Assembly: GCA_002470275.1 (NCBI GenBank)
Contig: DKNY01000061.1
Span: forward strand, 28,082-34,693
From: Gammaproteobacteria bacterium UBA7376
GTDB lineage: Bacteria > Pseudomonadota > Gammaproteobacteria > Pseudomonadales > Azotimanducaceae
Length of the DNA: 6,612 nt
Direction: 5' to 3'
The notes under the pieces are model-generated. The model worked only from the letters and a program-made list of their open reading frames with translations, was not told the DNA's origin and searched no databases. Within the stretch, counting starts at the first letter, position 1. Each line of letters starts with the position of its first letter. Of the stretch, positions 1-6,547 are shown piece by piece. Both the position numbers and the translations under genes were made by a program.

Positions 1-258
1 AACCTGGCCGCGCTTAGGCGCAACATGTTTATCAATGATCTGAATTTTCTCGCCGTATCGGAGGCGGACATTGCCCAAATGACGGTTCCGATGCTGGTGC
101 TGCAGGGCGATGACCTCTACCATCCCGCCTCGGCCTCGAAAAAGCTGGCCGCCCTGACCGGCTCCACCTGTATTGAGGGATGGAAGGAGGGGCCAAAGCT
201 CGAGTTGGCTCGCCGATCTGTCGCAGACTTTTTAAGGCGACACGCCCAGTCAGCCTAG
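1..258 (+). CDS. Alpha/beta hydrolase-like protein, C-terminal fragment (5' end outside window)
   Basis: The reading frame is open from the left edge and ends at TAG (256-258), so only the last 85 residues are visible. An internal ATG at 25 exists, but the frame runs through it without a ribosome binding site, so it is not taken as the start. The segment VPMLVLQGDDLYHP followed by a helix (ASASKKLAAL) matches the late strand and acid-residue loop of alpha/beta hydrolases, where the Asp of GDD is the usual catalytic acid. The tail ends in a helix (SVADFLRRH) typical of the family's C-terminus. The usual catalytic His, about 25-30 residues after the acid, is not obvious: that region reads CIEGWKEGPK. 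Family assignment is reasonable, but substrate and function cannot be told from the fragment. The cyclophilin gene follows after 72 bases. Confidence 0.7.
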   Translation, partial: NLAALRRNMFINDLNFLAVSEADIAQMTVPMLVLQGDDLYHPASASKKLAALTGSTCIEGWKEGPKLELARRSVADFLRRHAQSA

Positions 259-318
259 GGTGCGAGATGCGCGGAAGGGGTGAAACCTGACAGCGACGAT
301 AATAATAGACAGAAAAAT

Positions 319-324
319 AAGGAG
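319..324 (+). promoter_or_regulatory. Ribosome binding site that fixes the cyclophilin start
   Basis: AAGGAG lies six bases before the ATG at 331. It favours that start over the in-frame GTG at 280, which would add 17 polar residues not expected in a cyclophilin. The leader just upstream (298-320) is AT-rich (GATAATAATAG) and could hold a -10 element, but I found no convincing -35 partner. Confidence 0.8.
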
Positions 325-330
325 AAAGGC

Positions 331-834
331 ATGTCCCTAGTGGCGGTAATGGCAACAACCCAGGGTGAGATCAGATTAGACCTCTTCGCTGAAGAGACAC
401 CGATAACGGTCGCGAACTTTGTCAATCTCGCCCAGCGGGGCTTCTACGACGGGCTATCCTTTCACCGAGTCATAGACGACTTTATGATCCAGGGCGGGTG
501 TCCGCTAGGTACGGGTACCGGTGGCCCCGGGTATCGCTTCGCAGACGAGTTTGTCGACTCCCTGAGGCACGACGCCCCAGGTAAGTTTTCCATGGCCAAT
601 GCAGGTCCGGGAACGAACGGCTCACAGTTTTTTATTACGCACACGGCTACGCCCTGGCTTGATGATGCGCACGCGATTTTTGGCGCGGTTCAGAGCGATG
701 ACGATCAGGCGGTGGTTAACGCCATCAGCCAAGGAGATGAAATCACGAGTGTCACCATCGAGGGAGATTGGGAGACTTTTTTACAGGGGGTCGAGCAAGT
801 CGAAGAGTGGAATAGTGTGCTAGATGACGCTTAG
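331..834 (+). CDS. Peptidyl-prolyl cis-trans isomerase, cyclophilin type
   Basis: This 167-residue single-domain cyclophilin catalyses cis-trans isomerisation of Xaa-Pro bonds during protein folding. It has no signal peptide, so it should be cytoplasmic, like PpiB. The active-site pattern is complete when aligned by eye with human cyclophilin A: R46, F51, M52 and Q54 in [15 protein letters not shown]89 and N90 in [17 protein letters not shown]101; then W109, L110 and H114 in [12 protein letters not shown]. The length is normal for bacterial small cyclophilins. The C-terminal part after residue 120 is acidic and more divergent ([16 protein letters not shown]), but the fold core is intact. The start is chosen on the AAGGAG site at 319-324. 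The CoA-transferase follows 48 bases after the TAG stop, possibly in one transcript. The family call is very secure; the choice between PpiA- and PpiB-type naming is not. Confidence 0.95.
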   Translation: MSLVAVMATTQGEIRLDLFAEETPITVANFVNLAQRGFYDGLSFHRVIDDFMIQGGCPLGTGTGGPGYRFADEFVDSLRHDAPGKFSMANAGPGTNGSQFFITHTATPWLDDAHAIFGAVQSDDDQAVVNAISQGDEITSVTIEGDWETFLQGVEQVEEWNSVLDDA

Positions 835-882
835 ACTAAGACGCTGAACATGGTCGTGTCTGCTAAGCATTGGGGAGGATAG

Positions 883-2085
883 GTGAGCGAGGCGCTTTTT
901 TCTGATCTGAAGGTCATTGATATGAGCAGCTGGATTGCTGCTCCGGTTGCCTCAACAATGCTCGCCGATTATGGCGCACAGGTTATCAAGATCGAGCCGC
1001 CAGGCATGGGGGACGGGTATCGGCTATATGCCTCAATGGCTTCTGCGCCAAAATCCGACATTAACTATACCTGGCACATGGACAACCGAAATAAGCGGGG
1101 CCTTACCCTAAATCTAAAGCACGAGGAAGGGCGCGAGATTTTATCGAGGTTGGTGCGTGAAAGTGATGTTTTTATTACAAATTTAACCCACCCTAAGCGT
1201 AGAGAATGGTCCCTCGGCTACGACGATCTAGCGGCCTTAAACCCAAGCCTGATTTATGCCTCGCTCACCGCTTATGGGGAACAGGGTCCAGAGCGAGATC
1301 GTGAGGGCTTCGATCTGGTGGCGCATTGGTCGCGATCAGGCATGATGGGACTCGTGCGAACTGAAGATGCCCCACCCTCCCCTTGCTTGCCGGGCATGGG
1401 CGATCACCCTACCGGGGTAAGCCTCTATGCCGCAATCGTGACCGCCGTGGTTAGGCGTCTGAAGACCGGAGAGGGCAGTCACGTTCATACCTCGCTGCTG
1501 GCCAATGGCCTCTGGTCGGCGTCCTGCGTGGCGCAGGCTGCCTTCGTTGGCGCTGACTTTTCGCATTATTACCGCGCGCGAAAAAATGTTTTCACCCGTT
1601 TTGTCTATCAAACTGCCGATGAGCGCTGGCTGCAATTCAGCATGGTGCGCACTGACGCCGAGGTTGCAGGTCTGCTTGCCGTCCTGGGTCACGAGGCTCT
1701 ACTTGAGGACGAACGCTTCGCAACCTTGGAATCGCGGTTTGCCTACGGCGACGTTCTATTCGAACTGCTTGCGCCGACCCTCGCAGCGCAGACCGCCGCA
1801 TACTGGATGGAACGGTTCGCCGGGGCAGGTGTGCCCGTGGCCCTGGTGGGAGATATTGAAGACTTACCCCATGACCCCCAGGTGATCGAAAATGCGATGA
1901 CCCTTGAGGGCTCCTCAGCGCTTGGATTTGAAGGTGTCATCCGACATCCGCTCAACGTCGAAGGTCTTACGTCAGCGCAGGTTAAGCCGGCACCTGAGCT
2001 GGGCGAGCATAATAGTGAAATCCTGCGGGAACTGGGTTACGACACTGCGTCTATCGCGGCCTTGAGAGATGGCGGCGTCATCTAG
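883..2085 (+). CDS. CaiB/BaiF (class III) CoA-transferase
   Basis: This 400-residue protein has the usual length for family III CoA-transferases, which move CoA between carboxylic acids through an aspartyl-CoA anhydride. The N-terminal block (LKVIDMSSWIAAPVASTMLADYGAQVIKIEPPGMGD, residues 9-44) is the family's Rossmann-like CoA-binding start. DNRNKRGLTLNL (67-78) is the conserved second block. The catalytic Asp is most likely D174 in GMGDHPTG, which corresponds to Asp169 of formyl-CoA transferase. HNSEILRELGYD near the C-terminus is the typical family ending. The GTG start is preceded by GGGGAGG (872-878), a strong ribosome binding site. The substrate cannot be read from the sequence: family members act on formate/oxalate, carnitine, succinate/dicarboxylates, bile acids and 2-methylacyl-CoAs (racemases). 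No neighbour suggests a specific catabolic pathway. Family call secure, substrate unknown. Confidence 0.93.
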   Translation: MSEALFSDLKVIDMSSWIAAPVASTMLADYGAQVIKIEPPGMGDGYRLYASMASAPKSDINYTWHMDNRNKRGLTLNLKHEEGREILSRLVRESDVFITNLTHPKRREWSLGYDDLAALNPSLIYASLTAYGEQGPERDREGFDLVAHWSRSGMMGLVRTEDAPPSPCLPGMGDHPTGVSLYAAIVTAVVRRLKTGEGSHVHTSLLANGLWSASCVAQAAFVGADFSHYYRARKNVFTRFVYQTADERWLQFSMVRTDAEVAGLLAVLGHEALLEDERFATLESRFAYGDVLFELLAPTLAAQTAAYWMERFAGAGVPVALVGDIEDLPHDPQVIENAMTLEGSSALGFEGVIRHPLNVEGLTSAQVKPAPELGEHNSEILRELGYDTASIAALRDGGVI

Positions 2086-2138
2086 TCCCCACTGCAGGAA
2101 ACCCCATTTGCGCCAGTCAGTGACTCTGGCTACGCTCT

Positions 2139-4310
2139 ATGCAGCCTGACGTACCCCCTTTACGCGACCTGGTGCTCCTCGGCGGCGGCCACAGTCATGT
2201 TCAGGTGTTGCGGTACTTTGGCATGCACCCCACTGCCGGGGTAAGAATCACCCTTATTTCCCAAGAAGCGCAGAGTCCTTATTCGGGCATGCTGCCGGGC
2301 TGCGTCGCCGGTGCGTATGACATGGACGACCTTCATATCGACCTGGGCCCCCTCTGCCGATTCGCCGGTGCGCGGCTTATTGTCGCCACCGCTCAGGGAA
2401 TCGATTTGGCGAACCAACAGGTCCTCTTGGCAAATCGTCCCCCTATGCGTTTTGATATTTTATCTCTTAACTGTGGGGCCAGCCCCGCTAGCGGAGTAGG
2501 GCAGGGCATCAACGTCAAACCTATTAGCCTCTTCCTGCCCGCCTGGCAGCAGGTCCGAACCCAACTGTGGGAACGGTCCTCCGCCGCGACGCTCGCCGTT
2601 GTCGGTGCCGGCGCTGGAGGGATAGAGCTTGCTCTGGCCTCCAGAGCCTCTCTGCCGGAGCAAACTCAAATTCAGCTGATTGGGACGACCTTACTGCCCG
2701 GAGCCACTGCGGGCCAGCGCCGGGTGATACAGCGAGCCCTGTCACGCCAGCGCGTGACCTATATCGAAGATCGTTTAGTTAACGCCGCAAACAGGGCGCT
2801 GGAATTTGAGCGGGCGGGTGTGCCCTTGGTCGCCGACCATGTGTTCTGGGTGACGGATGTGGTGGCGCCGCCGTGGTTGGCCGACAGCGGTCTCGCTCAC
2901 GATGAAAGAGGCTTTATTGCGGTGGATGCTACCCTTCGCAGTACGTCTCATCCCAATGTGTTTGCGGCGGGAGATATAGCGCACCTGCAGGGTCAGGAAC
3001 GGCCCAAGGCTGGCGTTTACGCTGTTCGCGCCGGGCCAACGCTAGCTCATAACCTCGCAAGGGCTGCTCGAGGCGGGGCATTTAGGCCTCGAAAGTTCAG
3101 GGCTCAGAGTAGGCACCTAAGCCTGATTGGGGTGGGCGATGGGACCGCGATTGCTCTGCGCGGTCGTTGGGCCTCGACGGGCCGCTTCTGGTGGCGACTC
3201 AAGGATGACATTGATCGGCGCTTTATGCGGCGTTTTAAAAATCTGCCCAACATGGTTTCCAAGCCGCCCGCAGTCCATGCATCGCTCCAGGCGTTACTGC
3301 CAGATCAGCAAATGCGATGCGGTGGCTGTGGTGCAAAATTGGCTGCGGACCCCCTGGCCCGAGTGCTCGCCCGACTACCTGCCCAGCCTCTGGCGAACGT
3401 CACGCTTGGGATGGGCGATGATGCTGCAGAAATCGTCAATGCCGGACCAACTACCCTGCTGACCGTGGATGGTTTTCGAGCCATGCTGGATGACCCTTAT
3501 TTACTGGGTCGAATCGCTGCGCATCACAGCATGAACGATATTTTGGCCATGGGCGCCAGGCCCCAGGCCGCCCTCGCATTGGCCGCCATTCCCCTGATGG
3601 CAGACGACATGATGGAAGAGGAGCTCTTTCAACTGCTCAGCGGGGCCGTTGCCGTTCTTAATGAACACCAGACCCCCTTGGTGGGTGGCCACTCGGCCGA
3701 GGCAGCGGAGTTGTCCCTGGGCTTGACCATAGTGGGGCACGCTCAGGGAGAAGTGATGGTCAAGGGCGGCGCTGCCGTTGGAGACTGTCTGCTGCTCACA
3801 AAACCCCTGGGCACCGGCGTGGTGCTCGCTGGCGCGATGCAGGGTTTGGCCAAGGCTCAGGCGGTAGCGGCCTGCATTGCACAGATGGACACCAGCAATC
3901 AGCCAGCAGTCGCGGTTCTGCGGGAGCATGGCCTGCATGCGTTAACGGACATCACCGGATTTGGATTGTTGGGTCATTTAGGGGAGATGCTGCGTGCGTC
4001 GGGCTGCGGCGTCACCCTAGAGCTTGAACAAGTGCCTCTGCTCCAGGGGGCTACCGATTTGGTCGCCCAGGGCGTCCGCAGTTCGCTTCAATCGGCCAAC
4101 GCGAGGGCTCTCGACCAGTATCAGATCGCCCAGGAGCACCAGCATCACCCTGCCTTAGCTTTGCTCGCCGATCCACAAACCTCTGGGGGAATGCTAGCCG
4201 CAGTGTCAGCGGAGACGGCGACGGCCTGTTTGCACGCGCTGGCCAAGTCTGGCGTTGATGCTGCCCTGGTTGGGCGCATCCAGGCAAAACCAACTATGCA
4301 AGTTGTCTAA
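2139..4310 (+). CDS. selD: Bifunctional FAD/NAD(P)H oxidoreductase-selenide, water dikinase fusion
   Basis: SelD makes selenophosphate from selenide and ATP, the selenium donor for selenocysteine and tRNA 2-selenouridine. Residues 1 to about 375 form an NADH dehydrogenase-like flavoprotein: GGGHSHV (15-21, FAD), SPYSGMLPG (46-54), GAGAGGIE (156-163, NAD(P)H) and HPNVFAAGDI (271-280, FAD). I see no redox CxxC in this half, so it is not a classical disulfide reductase. Residues about 385-723 are a full SelD: CGGCGAK (394-400) supplies C397 and K400, equivalent to E. coli Cys17 and Lys20. D428, D444, D467 and D604 match the metal/ATP aspartates, with GGHS at 517 and DPQTSGG at 678. Cys, not selenocysteine, occupies the active site. 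This fusion is a known SelD architecture. ATG 2139 is the first start after an in-frame TGA (2121) and lacks a clear Shine-Dalgarno. The dsbA-like gene follows after two bases. Confidence 0.95.
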   Translation: MQPDVPPLRDLVLLGGGHSHVQVLRYFGMHPTAGVRITLISQEAQSPYSGMLPGCVAGAYDMDDLHIDLGPLCRFAGARLIVATAQGIDLANQQVLLANRPPMRFDILSLNCGASPASGVGQGINVKPISLFLPAWQQVRTQLWERSSAATLAVVGAGAGGIELALASRASLPEQTQIQLIGTTLLPGATAGQRRVIQRALSRQRVTYIEDRLVNAANRALEFERAGVPLVADHVFWVTDVVAPPWLADSGLAHDERGFIAVDATLRSTSHPNVFAAGDIAHLQGQERPKAGVYAVRAGPTLAHNLARAARGGAFRPRKFRAQSRHLSLIGVGDGTAIALRGRWASTGRFWWRLKDDIDRRFMRRFKNLPNMVSKPPAVHASLQALLPDQQMRCGGCGAKLAADPLARVLARLPAQPLANVTLGMGDDAAEIVNAGPTTLLTVDGFRAMLDDPYLLGRIAAHHSMNDILAMGARPQAALALAAIPLMADDMMEEELFQLLSGAVAVLNEHQTPLVGGHSAEAAELSLGLTIVGHAQGEVMVKGGAAVGDCLLLTKPLGTGVVLAGAMQGLAKAQAVAACIAQMDTSNQPAVAVLREHGLHALTDITGFGLLGHLGEMLRASGCGVTLELEQVPLLQGATDLVAQGVRSSLQSANARALDQYQIAQEHQHHPALALLADPQTSGGMLAAVSAETATACLHALAKSGVDAALVGRIQAKPTMQVV

Positions 4311-4312
4311 TC

Positions 4313-4969
4313 GTGGCGGCGAGCCTTCGCGACATGGTCCTAGTCAGCGACCCCATGTGTTCCTGGTGCTGGGGAATGGGCCAGGAGTTTGCAAAATTTG
4401 CCACCCGCCATGAAACCCGCTTTAACTTCGGGCTGCTGCTTGGGGGTATCAATGTCAACTCAACCCAGGAGGTCAGCGCCCGAGGTCGAGCGCACCTTAT
4501 CAAGCTCTGGTCAACTGTTGCCGAGACTACTGGGCAGCCGTTTAACGCCCCGCCGGATGCCTACGTTCACAATTCTCGGCAGGCCTGTTTGGGGCTGGAA
4601 TGGGTCCGTCAAACCCATCAGGAATTGGCTGCGCTGGAGGCCCTACATCATTTTCAGCAAGCCTTTTTTGTCCACGGGCGCGACCTCTCGGACGCTAGGG
4701 TGATTGTTTCGCTTTTGGAAAAATGGGATGACGGGTCATTATGCCCTGGCGTCTTCGATGATATGAAGCTCAACCAGCGGATTGATTTTCAGTTTGCCAA
4801 TGCCCGACGCTTTGGCTCTGGCGGGCTACCGGCCATTTTAATTGGCGAAGCAGAGAATGAGCCTGGGGCTGTCTCTGATGCGCAAGGGCCCGGTGCTCTC
4901 AGGTTATTGGCCGGCGGCTACATCGACTGCACCATGCTGGAAATTTTGACCTTGGAAAGGGCCCAATGA
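4313..4969 (+). CDS. DsbA/FrnE-like thiol-disulfide oxidoreductase
   Basis: This 218-residue protein has the DsbA-type thioredoxin fold. The active site DPMCSWCWG places the CxxC cysteines at C16 and C19. The helical insert contains NSRQACLGLEW (87-97), and the cis-proline loop is GLPAILI (P173). There is no signal peptide, so it probably acts in the cytoplasm, like FrnE-type members, on thiols or small substrates rather than on exported proteins. The start taken is GTG 4313, two bases after the selD stop. ATG 4334 is an alternative that removes seven residues and still keeps the whole fold. Neither has a strong ribosome binding site, which fits translational coupling to selD. That arrangement suggests, by inference, a role in selenium or thiol redox chemistry beside the SelD fusion. 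Its substrate is unknown. Confidence 0.88.
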   Translation: MAASLRDMVLVSDPMCSWCWGMGQEFAKFATRHETRFNFGLLLGGINVNSTQEVSARGRAHLIKLWSTVAETTGQPFNAPPDAYVHNSRQACLGLEWVRQTHQELAALEALHHFQQAFFVHGRDLSDARVIVSLLEKWDDGSLCPGVFDDMKLNQRIDFQFANARRFGSGGLPAILIGEAENEPGAVSDAQGPGALRLLAGGYIDCTMLEILTLERAQ

Positions 4970-4987
4970 ACCCTCTCTGATGGGGTT
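4969..4987. terminator. Weak hairpin between convergent genes
   Basis: AACCC (4969-4973) pairs with GGGTT (4983-4987), with a possible extra T-G pair, around a loop of about seven to nine bases. It overlaps the last base of the oxidoreductase TGA stop and two bases of the stop codon of the minus-strand MetX gene. The position suits a shared terminator, but the stem is short and neither strand has a downstream T-run, so a canonical Rho-independent terminator is not supported. Confidence 0.25.
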
Positions 4988-6071
4988 AAAAGAAATCTGC
5001 GATCACGGGTCGGAATCTATCCATATCCACTAGAAAGGAATCATGGCCCTGGATGGAGTCTAAAGAGACCATCCGAACCTCCGGCACCACGGCTGCCAAA
5101 GCATCCGCCAGCTCCTGCTGCTGGTGGAGGGGGAATAGGGTATCTGTTCGCACGCCGATGACCATGGCGGCCTCTAAGGCTAAATCTTCAAAACTGTTGC
5201 GTAGGCTACCGCCATGATCCGCAGCATCAAATAGGTCCATAGCTCTCGACAGATAGAGGTAGCAGTTCGCGTCAAAGGTGCCGATAAATCGGTTGGCGTG
5301 ATTTTCAAGATAAGACTCCACCTCAAAGTCGATGCCGAATGCGGTGTCAGATTCACCGAAGTCTGTTGCCCGTTCGCGCCCAAAACGGTCTGCCCATTCC
5401 TCTGCGGAACGATAGCTGATCATGCCCAACTTACGGGCCAGTCGCATTCCGCTGGCTGGACCTGATTCCTCCAGAGGGTAGTTGCCGTTATCCCAATCGG
5501 CGTCATTGCGAATCATCTCTCGCTGCAGTGATCGCAGGGCGATGGAGTAAGGCAGGCTTCGCGATGCTGATGAAATCGAGAGCAGGCGTCGACAACGGGT
5601 CCCGTGTGAGAGGGCAAAGGATAAGGCGGTCATACCGCCCATAGAGGCACCGATCACAGTATCCAGAACTTCAATCCCTAGGTGGTCCAGGACGGGGATG
5701 GCGCCATTAGCAATGTCTTCCACCGTCAGCACGGGAAAGCCGAGCCGATAATGTTGATGGGTCTCAGGGTTAACGCTCGCTGGTCCCGTGCTGCCAAAGC
5801 AGCTCCCTAGGGAGTTCACGCAGATAATAAAGTAACGCTCAGAATCCAAGGGTTTACCCGGGCCGAGCATATCCTCCCACCAGCCCGTTGAGGGGTCATC
5901 CAGGGAGGATGCCGCGTGCGCCGAGGGCGATAGCCCGGTGAAAATGAGCAACGCGTTATCTTTGTTCGCATTCAATCGACCCCAGGTTTCGTAAGCGATT
6001 GTCGGTGCTTTAAGCGTGCCACGACGCATGGGAAAGACATCGGTTAGGGTCAGTGATTTTAATGCTCTCAT
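4986..6071 (-). CDS. MetX-family O-acyltransferase, probably serine O-succinyltransferase type
   Basis: This 361-residue alpha/beta-hydrolase-fold enzyme belongs to the MetX family, which acylates homoserine (methionine synthesis) or serine (cysteine synthesis). Numbered from ATG 6071, the catalytic triad is S143 in GASMGGM, D310 in GVRTDTLFP and H343 in QGHDSFLVD. The block TGLSPSAHAASS and the run CVNSLGSCFGSTGPAS resemble, from memory, the Xanthomonas enzymes shown to be serine O-succinyltransferases more than the classic homoserine acetyltransferases (which have HALTGDSHAAG). RSLQREMIRND, SGMRLARKLGMISYRS and FDANCYLYLSRAMDLFD are also typical of that branch. The likely product is therefore O-succinylserine, a cysteine precursor, but homoserine as substrate cannot be excluded. 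ATG 6071 has a GGAGAAG ribosome binding site. Upstream in-frame TTG 6104 and ATG 6098 lack one. The family is secure, the acceptor less so. Confidence 0.88.
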   Translation of the reverse strand: MRALKSLTLTDVFPMRRGTLKAPTIAYETWGRLNANKDNALLIFTGLSPSAHAASSLDDPSTGWWEDMLGPGKPLDSERYFIICVNSLGSCFGSTGPASVNPETHQHYRLGFPVLTVEDIANGAIPVLDHLGIEVLDTVIGASMGGMTALSFALSHGTRCRRLLSISSASRSLPYSIALRSLQREMIRNDADWDNGNYPLEESGPASGMRLARKLGMISYRSAEEWADRFGRERATDFGESDTAFGIDFEVESYLENHANRFIGTFDANCYLYLSRAMDLFDAADHGGSLRNSFEDLALEAAMVIGVRTDTLFPLHQQQELADALAAVVPEVRMVSLDSIQGHDSFLVDMDRFRPVIADFF

Positions 6072-6074
6072 CGG

Positions 6075-6081
6075 CTTCTCC
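6075..6081 (-). promoter_or_regulatory. Ribosome binding site that fixes the MetX-family start
   Basis: On the minus strand GGAGAAG precedes ATG 6071, with six bases between GGAG and the ATG. The in-frame TTG at 6104 and ATG at 6098 have no purine-rich sequence before them, so the protein is judged 11 residues shorter than the longest possible reading. Confidence 0.75.
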
Positions 6082-6112
6082 AGCAAAGACGGCACCATAG
6101 GCAAATTTGGCC

Positions 6113-6122
6113 TAGCGCGCTA
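6113..6122. repeat. Perfect 10-bp palindrome upstream of the MetX-family gene
   Basis: TAGCGCGCTA is its own reverse complement and lies 42 bases before the chosen start of the minus-strand acyltransferase. A second short palindrome, CGGTACCG, lies at 6133-6140. The position would suit an operator, but a 10-bp palindrome in a GC-rich genome can arise by chance, and I recognise no known regulator's site. Confidence 0.25.
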
Positions 6123-6174
6123 CGGGTTGAAGCGGTACCGGGGTAGGGCTACTGAGGCATCTCTGGTGTTTGAA

Positions 6175-6468
6175 TTACTGGGGGTTGGCACTGTCTGCAG
6201 AGAACGCCTGAGCAATTAATTCGGCATTTGCCAGCAAATCGTCGATCATAGTCAGGGCCGCCGCATCGAATTCGAGACCCAGGAACGCCGTGGTCGATAA
6301 CTCGATAAAGAGCTCAAGCAGTTGCTCTTCGCGCTCTACCTTATTCAAGCCCATCAGGATTTGGGTGAAGAAGGCCGCCGCTGCAATTTGCTCGGTGTTC
6401 CCCAGGTGAGTGAGGAGGTCCTCTAGTTGCGGGCGAAGCTCGTTTCTTACGGTATCTATGGCATCCAT
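6175..6468 (-). CDS. Small acidic helical protein of unknown function
   Basis: I do not recognise this family. From ATG 6468 it is 97 residues, acidic, rich in Ala, Leu and Glu, and lacking Cys. It reads as three or four amphipathic helices (about 5-22, 25-41, 45-61 and 67-90), with no signal peptide or clear membrane segment. The pattern suits a small helical bundle or a protein-binding partner; that is inference. The start is uncertain. ATG 6468 has only a weak TAGG before it, and the frame is open upstream through ATG 6546 to the window edge. The extra N-terminus would be Arg-, Ser- and Pro-rich (MRASHHPSRLARVFTTSSRP), unlike the body, so the shorter form is preferred. It lies 103 bases upstream of the acyltransferase on the same strand and could share a transcript with it. 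Confidence 0.65.
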   Translation of the reverse strand: MDAIDTVRNELRPQLEDLLTHLGNTEQIAAAAFFTQILMGLNKVEREEQLLELFIELSTTAFLGLEFDAAALTMIDDLLANAELIAQAFSADSANPQ

Positions 6469-6530
6469 CTGCCTAGGCTCAACCCGAGGCCGTGAACTCG
6501 TCGTGAATACCCGGGCTAGCCGGCTGGGGT

Positions 6531-6547
6531 GATGAGAAGCCCTCATC
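6531..6547. repeat. Small perfect hairpin near the right edge
   Basis: GATGAG (6531-6536) and CTCATC (6542-6547) form a perfect 6-bp stem around a 5-base loop. On the minus strand this hairpin contains the alternative ATG (6546) upstream of the small helical protein and would tend to hide it. There is no T-run after it, so it is not a terminator. The rest of the stretch from 6469 to 6612 shows no other feature apart from the open minus-strand frame. Confidence 0.3.

Noticed and set aside
280..330. GTG 280 as the cyclophilin start.
   Set aside because: The added 17 residues are polar and not signal-like, whereas ATG 331 has a near-ideal AAGGAG six bases upstream.
32..358. 108-codon minus-strand open frame over the hydrolase end and cyclophilin leader.
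   Set aside because: It is Arg/Pro-rich, spans two better-supported plus-strand genes, and has no recognisable domain. It is a shadow frame of GC-rich coding DNA.
256..2085. Three consecutive genes ending in TAG, considered as a sign of stop-codon reassignment.
   Set aside because: Each TAG lies at the expected family C-terminus, other genes in the window end in TAA and TGA, and three TAG stops can occur by chance.
2121..2138. In-frame TGA 18 bases upstream of the selD ATG, considered as an internal selenocysteine codon of a longer protein.
   Set aside because: The flavoprotein family starts just before the GGGHSHV motif, so ATG 2139 gives a complete N-terminus, and the upstream frame shows no protein-like sequence.
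3501..3938. 145-codon minus-strand open frame inside the SelD half of the fusion.
   Set aside because: It lies wholly antisense to conserved SelD motifs and its Gln/His/Gly-rich composition is typical of a shadow frame.
4967..5161. Possible TGA (selenocysteine) readthrough at the end of the DsbA-like gene: the frame stays open for about 63 codons after TGA 4967, with a hairpin right behind it.
   Set aside because: The extension runs antisense to the MetX-like gene and reads as Pro/Gly/Arg-rich shadow sequence. The protein is already full length, and the stem is too short for a bacterial SECIS.
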